A DNA stretch of 64,000 bases. It comes from Heterotrichella gracilis. Its lineage: Eukaryota > Sar > Xanthophyceae > Tribonematales > Xanthonemataceae. Below, piece by piece: positions 46,986 through 57,000 of this stretch. Below the pieces are notes generated by a model. It was given only the letters and a program-made list of their open reading frames with translations. It did not search any database and was not told where the DNA came from. The stretch's first letter is position 1; each line of letters begins with the position of its first letter. The DNA lies in the NCBI GenBank assembly GCA_032358255.1, contig JAULBX010032146.1:1-64000 (forward strand). The letters run 5' to 3'. The position numbers and the translations under genes are program-made.

Positions 46986-48469
46986 ATGAAAGTGCACTTA
47001 TCTGCTGTGGTGGGAGTGGTGGCCTGTCTCCCAGCTGGGCTAGCCTGGGCACTGCGCAAGATCCTTCCCCTGCCGTGCACCCTCATCCTGGGGCAGGTTG
47101 CTGTATCAGGATTTGCAGTCGCCATCTGTGCCAGCAACCCACTATCCCCATACACAACGTTCCTCCTAGGCAAGGTAAGGGTGCATGCAGGTGTGGTGAA
47201 GATCTACTACAAGTTTTTCTTCCTATCGCTCCTTGAGAGCTCTTGCATTGTTGCCAGTTACCGCTGTGGTTTCAGTGCAAGTGCGTTCAGTTCCTCCTGG
47301 GTCACGCAGGATCTGACTGGGGCCATCCATCCGGCTGGGCTGGCACTGATGTGGCCCTACCACATGGGCCTACACGCAAAGCTATGGCTGGAAAGGCAGA
47401 TGAGCGCAGAAGACCCTTACAACCACGTGAAAGACGGCTGGTGCGTCACAACCTGCAACCTGTCCCTGCACAACCGGGGCGTGGCTAGTGCTGGTACCAT
47501 CCATGTCATGGTGCAGGGCAGTGTGTGTGGTGTCCAGTCGTTTCCTTGCAGGCGGGGGCTTGAGAAAACAAGCAGGTTCTCACTTGTGTGGACTAGGGCC
47601 GCAGGTGGATAGGCTCTTGGCCCTGTGGCAACGATCGGCTGCCTCCTGGTGACCCCGCAGTCCTGGACATCACGTGTGAACTGCCAAAGTTTGTCAGCAC
47701 CTCCAGCTACCTATGCCTGCCTGCCTGGGACACACAGGGTGCGGTCCCCCTTGTACAGCATATCATATTGCCTGGAAGCCATAATATTTATAAATGGCAA
47801 GCAATATTAAATAATATTCATTCAATGTTGCTTGCCATTTACTGATATTATGGCTTCCGACAAGCATAATACCCACCATTGCTGACTTTCACCCTTGTCT
47901 GGACCTTGGAGTTAGGCTCAAGCACGCCATTGGGTGAACCCCTTGTTCCCTAGTTGTCTAGCATGCTGTCACCCTTCGGCCCAATTTCTTCAAAACCGGT
48001 CGCCGCCGCGTCCCCAGTCCCCATCCCCCGACCCTCGCCCTATCATGCCTCGTGCTACACTCCACCAAAACCACTTATGCGTGGGGACCATCCTCGCTCA
48101 GAACAGCCCACGTCATAAACCATTCTTTGACACGGCCCATCAACCACTGCTATTCTCAGCGTTTCATACCTTTGGCTCACTCACCTACTCCTTGCAGCGC
48201 CAGACGCGATCAGCATACAGCGCGGGGTGGAGTGGGCCCTGGAGGCAAAGCGACAAGGCAAGCCAGTCTACATTCACTGCGCACATGGCCATGGGCGAAG
48301 TGCTGTAGTCATGTGCGCAGTCCTGGTGGAGAGTGGTCTGGCGTCCGACTACAAGGAAGCGTTCAAGTTGTTGAAGAGCAAGCGGCCGCGGGCAAAGCTG
48401 AATGTGCGGCAGCAGGCAGCGCTGGAGTCATGGGAGACACTGAGGGCGATGGGCGAGAAGCACAAGTGA
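46986..48469 (+). CDS. Membrane-anchored dual-specificity protein phosphatase
   Basis: Exons 46986-47174, 47310-47440, 47605-47738 and 48198-48469 give 241 residues. The N-terminus is hydrophobic (AVVGVVACLPAGLAWAL, ILGQVAVSGFAVAI), then GLALMWPYHMGLHAKLWLERQM and DGWWIGSWP. The phosphatase core follows: PAVLDITCELP, YLCLPAWDTQAP, and the signature HCAHGHGRS (HCxxGxxR: catalytic Cys and phosphate-binding Arg) followed by VVMCAVLV and RPRAKLNVRQQ. This layout, with membrane helices before a small DSP domain, resembles a plant and bacterial (YnbD-like) group. Substrate is unknown, and lipid or protein phosphate are both possible. Splice choice in exon 2 was set by matching the family segment DGWxxGxWP. 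The third intron carries a hairpin element. Confidence 0.87.
47774..47858. mobile_element. Hairpin MITE-like element in phosphatase intron 3
   Basis: Arms of about 35 bp, GGAAGCCATAATAT...GGCAAGCAA at the left and its inverted copy TTGCTTGCC...ATATTATGGCTTCC at the right, differ at about four sites and enclose an AT-rich loop of about 15 bases. A foldback element with no coding capacity. It is unrelated in sequence to the CAAGGGTAATA group. Confidence 0.65.
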
Positions 48470-49764
48470 TGTGCATCCATGTAGGGCCGGTGCTGGTGGG
48501 AGGGTGAGGTTGTGGTGGTTGTGGTGGTTAGGCAATGGGTTTAGGATATGAAGGCTCGCTGGACAGCAGCGCTACGACGGCTTTTCCCTGAAGATTGTGT
48601 GCATGCTGGTAGAGCAGAGTGCCATACGCAGCTGTATTGGAGAGGATTTGCCTAGCTGCATGTGGCATGCCAAGGCCTTGTTGTGGGCATATGGCGCCAC
48701 GCAATGACCACACCACTCATCACCACGATGTCTCGGATAAGGTAACAAATGCTGGGTGCAAGAATTTTTCAGCTGCCTGTAGCGTAGAGTTGCAGGCTCT
48801 ATGCCAGCATCTAGGCCAGCCAAACCTGGTGCACACTGTAAGTTACACATATAACTTTGGGTGCATGCCTGCCCCTGGATGTGCCAGATGCTCAGCTACC
48901 AGTGCTGTTGTTCTTCACCAAAGCGTCCCACTCGTACTCAGTATACAGACCAGTGCGGGATCAAACCAGTGGCAAAGTAGTCCGGTTGCCTGGCAGTAGA
49001 TTTACCCTAGCCCGAGTCCAGTGCTAAGGACTAGACTGTGCTTTTCACACACGGAGCCGCGGCTAGCCGTTCATATCGCACTTGATGCACACTTTCAAAC
49101 CACACACAATCACACCCACAAATCACCTGCCTTGCTACGGGGTTGTCGAGTAATCAAGAGCACCGTATACGGATGCATGCATGCATTCGAGGAAACTAAT
49201 TTGTTGCATATTCTTGCTGTGTGCAACCCACTGACCACGTGTACCAAGCCAAGTAATAAAAGTCCACCTGATCAAACTTTTCAGCGGCAGGAAAGGCAGG
49301 AAAGGACTTTGGGTTTCGTTTAGAGGCAAGCTGTTCAGGTGAGGTTATCTGGGGGTGAAGGTGTTATCGGCAGGTTTGCTAGTTCCTCACTGAGCACTGT
49401 TCTTAACTGCAACTAGTAAAAACAATACCTGAAAGCTTATTGGTGGGAGCCGACCCTGGCCACTCCTGCTATTTGCAGACCATGTAGAGGCAAACAGCAT
49501 TAACCCCCATGGGTGCTGTTGTCAGCTCCAGCTCTTTTGCTGAGCCTGGCCATTGTTTACACCGTTGCACAACGTGCTACTTTGTGGAAAGCAGAACAAC
49601 CCAACTTGCCATTTGCCCATGACGACTGCTGGTCCACTTCTGGACATGGGCCCAGCCATGTAAAACAGTTGTTCACCAAAGTTGAGCAATGCAGCACCGG
49701 TTTGACTGGCTTCACACTGGCAGGGTTGTTGACAGTGGAGACCACAACCACAGGCCACCATTCC
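48470..49764. other. Intergenic region and 5' flank of acidic-protein gene
   Basis: No coding exon is recognised. From about 49000 the sequence resembles 51340 onward, the flank of the decayed second copy. ACCACAG|GCC just before the ATG at 49765 is preserved in the second copy as an acceptor-like site, suggesting a 5' UTR intron. Confidence 0.5.
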
Positions 49765-50451
49765 ATGGCTGAAGAGGGCAGCCCTGTGCCTGAAGGAGAG
49801 TACCTAGAGGTAGACAGCCAAGAGGAAGACAGCGCGGAGGGTGAAGACGAGGACGATGAAGAAGGCGTGGAGGAGGATGACGAGTATGTCTCAGAGGAGT
49901 GGTCTTCTGAAGATGAAGACAACCCCAAGTACATACCCTATGACAGGCAGCTGTACGGCTATGGAGCACCATCAGAGGACCTTGACGAGTTTGAGTTCAA
50001 TGACGAGGAGTTTTCCCCTGACGAGGACACAGATGTGTTCTACAGCCGCATCCGCTGGTGCCTGAAGCACCGCAACGCCCGGATGTACGAACCCCGCGCA
50101 GTATTCAGAACTGTCATCGAGGAGCACGAGGCCGACTGCCAGCTGTGTGGAGACAAGCTTTGGGGTCTTGCAGAGCCTGTCATCATTGTGGACAGCAATC
50201 CTGAGGGGCCAGAACTGGTCTGCATGGCATGCGCTGAGGAATTTTTGGGTGACTACTTCCACGACTTTGATCCCGATGTGGACTCTGGGAGTGATGATGT
50301 CAGTCAGGAGGGAGAAGACGAGGGAAGCCAAGTTGGTGAAGGAGATGGTGAAGAGGAGGACGACGATGATGATGATGATGAAGATGATGATGAAGATGAT
50401 GGTGAGGGTGAGGGTGATTTGCAGCCGCAATTGAAGCGGCGCAAGCTCTAG
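49765..50451 (+). CDS. Acidic nuclear-type protein with two CxxC pairs, unknown function
   Basis: A single exon of 228 residues starts at the ATG in TTCCATGGCT. The N-terminal 60 residues are mostly Glu, Asp and Ser. A conserved middle includes EFNDEEFSPDEDTDVFYSRI, RWCLKHRN, and CQLC ... LVCMACAEEF, two CxxC pairs spaced as a small zinc knuckle. The C-terminus is a run of Asp/Glu followed by LKRRKL, a likely basic nuclear signal. I do not recognise the family. Acidic chromatin or histone-chaperone-like roles would fit the composition but are guesses. The reading frame stays open upstream to about 49513 without an ATG. A decayed paralogue lies 1.8 kb downstream, and the segments conserved in both copies mark what selection kept. 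Confidence 0.72.
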   Translation: MAEEGSPVPEGEYLEVDSQEEDSAEGEDEDDEEGVEEDDEYVSEEWSSEDEDNPKYIPYDRQLYGYGAPSEDLDEFEFNDEEFSPDEDTDVFYSRIRWCLKHRNARMYEPRAVFRTVIEEHEADCQLCGDKLWGLAEPVIIVDSNPEGPELVCMACAEEFLGDYFHDFDPDVDSGSDDVSQEGEDEGSQVGEGDGEEEDDDDDDDEDDDEDDGEGEGDLQPQLKRRKL

Positions 50452-52227
50452 TGTACAATGCGTTGGCGTGCCTTGAGGGGGGCATGAGATTGCTGGTTGT
50501 TTTTGTTTCTTTTTCTTTTCCTTAGGTTTGCTTTCTTACTATATTTCTTGTTGCCCACATAAAAGCTGACCGAATATATTTTGCACCGATTACTTAGGAC
50601 ATTGACATGCAAAATGCAGCACTTCATATGCAGCTGCAAAATGATATGCATCTCTAGCTTGTGCTAATCAATGACAGAATGACAAAATAATATTGACGTT
50701 CTTGATGATGCATCATCATATGCTTGTGAGACTGTTGGGAGGTGTGGCTGGTATTTGCACGCAAGGAGCATAGGATTACCACTGCATTGTGGTGATTTCC
50801 CTGTAAATTTTGTGTGTTGCAGTAGCGCAGTGGCTGGCTGACGAGACAGATGAGCAGTTAAAGTACCCGGGCTGCACAAGTGCCCGACAGATTGGCATGG
50901 CATGGTGCAAAGCGCAAAGCGCCATGCCATTGAACATTCAGCAAAGTATTTTGCATCCGGTGTGGAATCAAACCCATTCGGGCGGCAAATGAGACCCATG
51001 CCCCTACTGCAGACCTGTGTCTTGCACTCCCTGTGTTGTGCATTTGCTGGTGCCTGGTATGCTGGCTGGCCAAGTCTGGGTACTGTAAGCGTTGGATTGG
51101 ATATGCTCCCACAGTGCCAGTTGCGCCATTGTGCCAGTTGCGCCATTGTGCCAGATGCGCCATTGTGCCATGCTGAGCAACCCATGCAGTTTGCGCAGCT
51201 TTGGTCTCCACCAAAGCTGGCTGTGGGCACCGCAGGGCGGGTTGCAAACTGGGCGCAAGTACGGTTGACACCGCATTTAGCTGCCCTAGGCAAGGCCGTG
51301 CTGCGCTACTGTGCTGGATATCCAAAAGTGTACTCACTTTACCCTAGCGCACAGGCACTCCTTTTCCACAGCACTGTTCATACTACACTCCACTGCGCCA
51401 CCTTAAACACAAACCCACACGTTATCTGCTTTGCTACGGCTTGTGGAGTAAACAGGTTGCCGTGCTCTGTGTGACGTACCCTTTGCCGCGCGGATGCATG
51501 CATGCATTTTTAAGCATGAGGACTGGAGCATGAGAGTTTGTGCGGTGTGCAAAACCTTGACCGAGTGTATCTTGCTACGAATTACGTTTCAACTCCTCAA
51601 ATCCTCCACGCGGTGGCAGGTGTTTCGGGTGTATTGCAGAAGCCCCACCATGACCTCGGGACATCCAGTGCCAGGTAAGGCCCACCCATGACTTGCACGG
51701 TTGTCGGTGAAGCGAGCTGTGGGTGGTGCTGATGCTTTAGTATATGGGTTCTTTGGCAATCCTTGTGACTCTACTTCCTGCAAACAGCAGCTTACCGCAT
51801 ACATGGCAACCAGCCCACGTAGTTACTGCGCAACGTAGTTACTTCTGCCAGGCCATTACGGCACAAGTTTCTGCCAGCCCACCTAGTTTCAGCTGCATCG
51901 GTTGATAGTTTTGAATCGCATAGACGCTTTTCCAAGCCTGGAGTCTATTGCCCCTTTGCTGAGCCTTGCAAGTGGTCTCAAGTTGCCCCATGTGCTCTAG
52001 TTGTTGGGGCATTGTGCTTCAACAAAGTTGGGTTCCTTTCTTGTTCTAGATATCTGGGTGATCATCGTGGTGCAGTCTCGTACCCAAAAACGTGCAACAA
52101 AGCACCAGCCTGACTTGACTGCACCTGGCAACTGCAGGCCGGCTACTATCACCCCACCCTCCATAACTGCATCGCGCCGGCAGGGGTCCAGCCAGTGGAG
52201 GCCACCCCACCACCAGGCTACCACACC
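50452..52227. other. Spacer between the two acidic-protein copies
   Basis: No coding exon recognised. A long minus-strand open frame at 50664-51293 is repetitive and without family likeness. Three 17-bp units lie at 51119-51169. The 5' flank of the second copy runs from about 51340. Confidence 0.5.
51119..51169. repeat. 17-bp tandem repeat, three copies
   Basis: AGTTGCGCCATTGTGCC is repeated three times, the third with one change (AGATGCG). Confidence 0.9.
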
Positions 52228-53088
52228 ATGGCAGAAGAGGGCGTTCCTGTGCCTGGAGAAGAGTACCTAGAGGAAGAAAGCAGCCAGGAGGGCGAAGATG
52301 ACGACCAGGTGGAAGATGAGAGCGCAGAGGAAGACGATGCCTCACAGGGCTCTGAAGACTATGAAGCTGAAGTTGAGGATACTGAGGATGCTGAACATCC
52401 CAGCTACATCGCATATGACAGGCGCTAATACAGCAGCACAGACCCCTCCGAGGACATCCAGCACTTCACATTCAATGAGGAGTTTTCGCCTAGCGAGGAC
52501 ATCGACATGTTCTACCACCGCATCCGCTGGTGCCTGCGGAAGCGCAACGACTGGAACTTCCCGTACATGAACGAGGCCCGCGCGGTGTTCAGAACTGTTC
52601 AGCTGGAGCACACAGCCGACTGCCACGTGTGTGGAGCAAGGAGTGGTGTCCCGGGGAGCCTGTGATTGTTGTGGACAACCATCCCAAGGGGCCGGATTTG
52701 GTGTGCTTGGCATGTGCTGAGGACCATGAGAGTGAAGAATCTCACCCCTCCGATCCCAGCAAGGATGAAGCGCTTTTTGACAATACGTGGTTTGCCACCG
52801 AGCACACCACGGATGCTCGGGGGAAGGCTGTTGTCAAAACGACGTGGAAGGCAGGATCCTGGCGGTGGAACCTGATTCAGAAGCTGAGGAGGAGGACCAT
52901 GAGGAGGAGGAGGGGGAGGGGGAGGAGGGGGAGGAAGAAGACAGTGGAGCAGGCGATGGTGAGAATGACGCAGGGGGTGAGGGGGTGATACAAGTGATGA
53001 CGAGGACGGGGATGATGGTGATGGGGATGAAGATGGTAGGGGTGATGAGGGTGAGTTGCAGCCGCAAGAAAAGCGGCGCAAGTTCTAG
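52228..53088 (+). pseudogene. Decayed tandem copy of the acidic CxxC protein gene
   Basis: The copy begins MAEEGVPVPGEEYLEEESS and lines up with the intact gene at 49765, but an in-frame TAA stops it at 52426-52428 after YIAYDRR. Further homologous pieces appear in shifted frames: FNEEFSPSEDIDMFYHRIRW, ARAVFRTVQLEHTADCHVCG, then VIVVDNHPKGPDLVCLACAED, and finally LQPQEKRRKF next to the 3' TAG at 53086-53088. At least one stop and two frame changes separate it from its paralogue, and the C-terminal acidic region is longer and rearranged. This looks like a host gene duplicate that has lost its reading frame. Confidence 0.8.
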
Positions 53089-54028
53089 TGCACGATTATA
53101 ACTTACCCAGAGTGAAGCATAGTATGGTGGAGTAATGCTTGGAACAGCTACAACTTGAATTTGCCACATCCGACAAGCGATCTTAATACATGAGTCTAGC
53201 TTGATCATGCATGGCTAATCATGCAATCTCAACCAAGAATGGCCACTCCGGTCAAGGTGCCCATTGGGAATTTGAAATTGAATTCTGAAAGTTGCCGCTT
53301 GTCGCCTCAGCCTGTTCCATGCTGCCTCAGAGTCTGGATGAACCTGAGTGTTGCCATCGAGGCGCTGATCAGCAGGCGCCTGCTGCAGCATGCGCTAGCT
53401 CAGCTCTGTCAGTTGCCAACGGCTGAAACATCTTTTATCAAAAAGTTTAGGATACATATATGTGTGTATGGAGTGATAACATTCGAATAGCTGCCAGCGG
53501 GTCAATGAGGCTCGCAATGTGTGCACACTAGTGCCATCCTACTGGGGCCCATGCACTGTGGCGTGGCTGTTGCTCTGGAGTGATTTACATGACATGCAGC
53601 ACATTGTGTACATGCAGCACCAAATAATTATTGCCAATGCGCGAGAGCTGGCTGCATTATAATTGATGCCAGACTGGCTGATCACCTCAGTAAGACACCA
53701 GCAACAGGTAAGCTTCTGCTTGGCACTAGATCTGTTGCCAGCAACAGGAAGCAATTGAACCCCGAACCCCGAACTTAAAGTTCGAAAGTCGACGTAGGTT
53801 TATCCAATCAAGACTTCACTCCCAAGTCGCCAAGCAGCACAATGAATCCCTGCGACTTTGCTCTGAGAGGCTCGCTGAAGCTGACCCCACCGCCCCCACA
53901 CCAGCAAACCCCATCATCCATCTTACAACCCCCTTCCACTCCCTTCGCAAAAACCCATCCCAGGGCTTTCCACCATCCCCCACCCCCCCACTCCTCTCCT
54001 CCCCAATCCCCATCCAGCATCCTCCCCC
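53089..54028. other. Intergenic region
   Basis: 3' flanks of the pseudogene and of PRPF6. TTACA at 53925 is a candidate minus-strand polyadenylation signal for PRPF6. No coding exon recognised. Confidence 0.5.
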
Positions 54029-57000
54029 TCACACTGGCGGGTCCTTATCCAGCTCCGCCACCACCAGCTTGAGTATCTTGTCCACGGGTGTGTGTGCATT
54101 GGCTGGGTTCTTGCTGATGGCCACCCACCGCTCACCGTGGTGGGGCTCGGCAGCAACACACCGCTGGAGCACCTGCAGGAGTGGGGGGTGGGGGGTGAGA
54201 CTGGGAGGGAGGGGAGGGAGGGTGTGTGTGTGCCAATAGTTGAGTATGTGTGGTGGTGAGAGAGGGGCAGTGGAGGCTTCGGATTGGGTTGCCTTCCAGG
54301 AAGGGAAGGGGACAAGGGAGGAACTAGGATTATCAGACACCAGCTTTCTGGGGGGGGGAGGGATCTTGGTTCGATCGCAGAGGAATGTACAAGGGAAGAT
54401 TTCTATGCCAGGCAATCACAGGGGAGGGAGTGCACAGGGTAAGTCCAGCCGCCGCCTTCCCCCACCTGCGCCTGCATCTCCGCCGTCCCGTGCTGCCCCT
54501 CAAACTTGTAAAAGTGCGCCCAGAAGTCGCCCACGTCGGGGTCAAGCGTGACTGCGCGCATGAACCAGGAGCGAGCCTTGTCAACCTGGCACAGGGGAGG
54601 AGGAATAATGTTAAAGAGGCAGAATGGCATCAAGGCAGGGGCTGGAGGAGGGGAGGGAGGTTTCAGGGGACGAGGAGGAATGGCAGGGGTCCCACGGGAC
54701 GCGGCACATATCAGCAGGGGTGGAAATACTACAATGACCAGGAATTTGATAGCAGGGAACGCTAGGGATTGTCAAGGGCACAATGGCAGAATGGCAGCAC
54801 CAGGTCCACCGCGTGAATTAGGACCTTGCACATTTGCTGAAAATCATGGGTTTTAGGGTTTGCCACCCTTCACCACTGACCTTTCGGTCTTGCCAGAACA
54901 GGCGCGCCACCGCCGCCACCACGTGCGGGTCGTCGTTGCATCGCGTGAGTGCGTCCACTGACTTGGACTTGCGCGCGGGGCGGGGCGCCATGAAGATGGA
55001 TTCCGCCCACAGCCGGCCGGAGGTCGGGCAGTCCTGCGGGGTGGAGGGTGAGGCTGAGAGAAGGGTGCCCAAGGCGGGACGGGAGATAGAGGTGTGTGGG
55101 GATATTAATGGGGGCCTGGCACACAAGTACAATAACAGAAGTCTATTTATTTATTTTTGAGTACACGCTGGATATATTAAAATGTTCATAAAAAGCTTTC
55201 TTTGTATAATTCTGGCCTGCTGGTAAAAATACATGCATGGTACATGCATGGTATTGCTTAGCAGCCCCAGCGCCTCGCCCCTGCATCTGGCGTGATGACA
55301 GCCAGCCACCGCTCCTCTAGCCTGCTCTGCACTACAACCCTACTCAAACCCGCCACCACAACCCTTGCCACACCCTACCCCAGCGCCTCAACCCCCACCC
55401 CACCCCACCCACACACTCCCCACCTGCAGCGCCTTGGCCAGCAGCGCCTCTGCCGCCTTGGTGTTCCCCGCCCCCGCCTCAGTGCGAATGGCAGCCAACC
55501 ACAGCTCCTCGTTGTGGGGGTTGCGCAGCCGGCCCTGTTCTAGCAGCGCCCTCGCCCGCGCGGTGTTGCTCAACCCTGCCTCAACCCTGGCTGCCGCCCG
55601 CCACAGGGGTGCGGAGTGGATGCAGCGCTTGAGGCCGTTGGAGTAGGTGGCCCTGTTGGGGTGACATGAACAAGTTCAATAGGAGAGGAAAGTCGAGGGG
55701 GAAGTAGTTTGCTGGTGCGGGGTATAGTGGCTGAGTTTTGGGGCCATGCGCTGGCTGCCGAGACCCACCTACAATTCGCGCAGTGGCTTTAAAGTAACAG
55801 ACACACGCATTGACCACCACCTTGAATTTCATACCACCCACCAGCCCACCCATCCCTAGCGTACCACGTGTTCCAAATGAAGGGATTGCAGCTGTGCAAA
55901 AATACAGAGCCACCCCCCACCTTGCCGCCCCCGTCCTCCCAACCTGCTCCCCCACCTGCCCCAGCACGATTTCTCACCACTAAATCCATACTGGCCACCT
56001 CTGTCGTCCCCACCCCACCCCCATCCATCCCCACCCACCTTGCCGCCTCCATCCTGCCCACCCGCTCCTCCACCTGCCCCAGCATGAGCCACAGCTTGTC
56101 AAACTCAGGGAAGCGCCGCAGCCCCTCCTCAAGCAGCGCCCGCTCAGCACCCGCATCACCCAGCTGGCGCTCAACCAGTGCGGACTTCATCCACACGCGG
56201 GGGGTGGAGGCGGTGTCGTGTTGCCGGGCCTGGGGGGTGAGGGGTGAGGGTTGGAGGGTGAGAAATTACCAAGAGAGGAGAACGGGCTGGAACACAATGC
56301 TCCACCGTGCAACATCAGTACCTGGCCAAGATGATACCTAGCCCGTCCATACAACAGCATGGGCCCAGCAATACCCTAGCATATCAGTACCCTACATCAG
56401 TACCCAAGCAATACCTCACTGCATCGACACTATGCCTAAATATAGTGTATCTAACCCTATTATGATATAGCAATACCCTGGCCAGTCTAATACCTCAACG
56501 AAAGGTTCCGCATACCTTGGCCAGGATGGCCCTCGCTCGCTCCGCCTCGTCGTTTTCAAACTCCAGCTTGAACGCCGCCAGCCAGATGTCCTCAGAGTCC
56601 GGCAGCGCGTTGAATGCCTCAGCCAGGATGGTGCGGGCGCTGGGCACGTCGCCTCCCAACCTGGACAAAAGAAGGGGGAAAGGTTACTCAAAAGGTACTG
56701 TGGTTGTTTCAAAAGCGTAATAAGGGGTGTGGGAAAACAGGCCCAGATTACCCACAGTCAGCTGAAATAGGTAGATTGGGTAGATTTGGACTTTTAACCT
56801 TCATGCAATTGTGATCACGAATAAAACTCATGATTGTTCAAGACTATACTTGATTTCAAGTAACTTCCAATGTTGAATATCTCAAAGCCCCCGACCTTAC
56901 CCTGAATTTGCCCCCCTTAGCCGCCATGAGAGGGCAATTGCTCAGAACCTCCCTACCTCACAGCCTACCCTAAACATTACCCTTGTCTACACCCAAATCC

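Larger units (their letters stand above)
49000..53110. repeat. Tandem segmental duplication with the acidic-protein gene
   Basis: Blocks of about 1.4-1.8 kb (about 49000-50460 and about 51340-53110) share scattered upstream similarity (for example TTTACCCTAGC, TTGCTACGG and GGATGCATGCATGCATT) and strong similarity over the coding part through AAGCGGCGCAAG at the 3' end. Boundaries are approximate. Confidence 0.65.

Noticed and set aside
48775-48975. Possible tRNA-derived SINE (B-box-like GGTTTGATCCC on the minus strand)
   Set aside because: No matching A box at proper spacing, no 3' tail and no second clear copy in the window.
49513-49764. Signal-peptide-like start (LLSAPALLLSLAIVY) for the acidic protein
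   Set aside because: No ATG opens this part in frame, and the second copy keeps similarity only from the ATG at 52228 and a short acceptor-like stretch before it.
50664-51293. 209-residue minus-strand open frame between the acidic-protein copies
   Set aside because: Includes the 17-bp tandem repeat and low-complexity Gln/Trp/Cys sequence; no homology recognised and no splice context.
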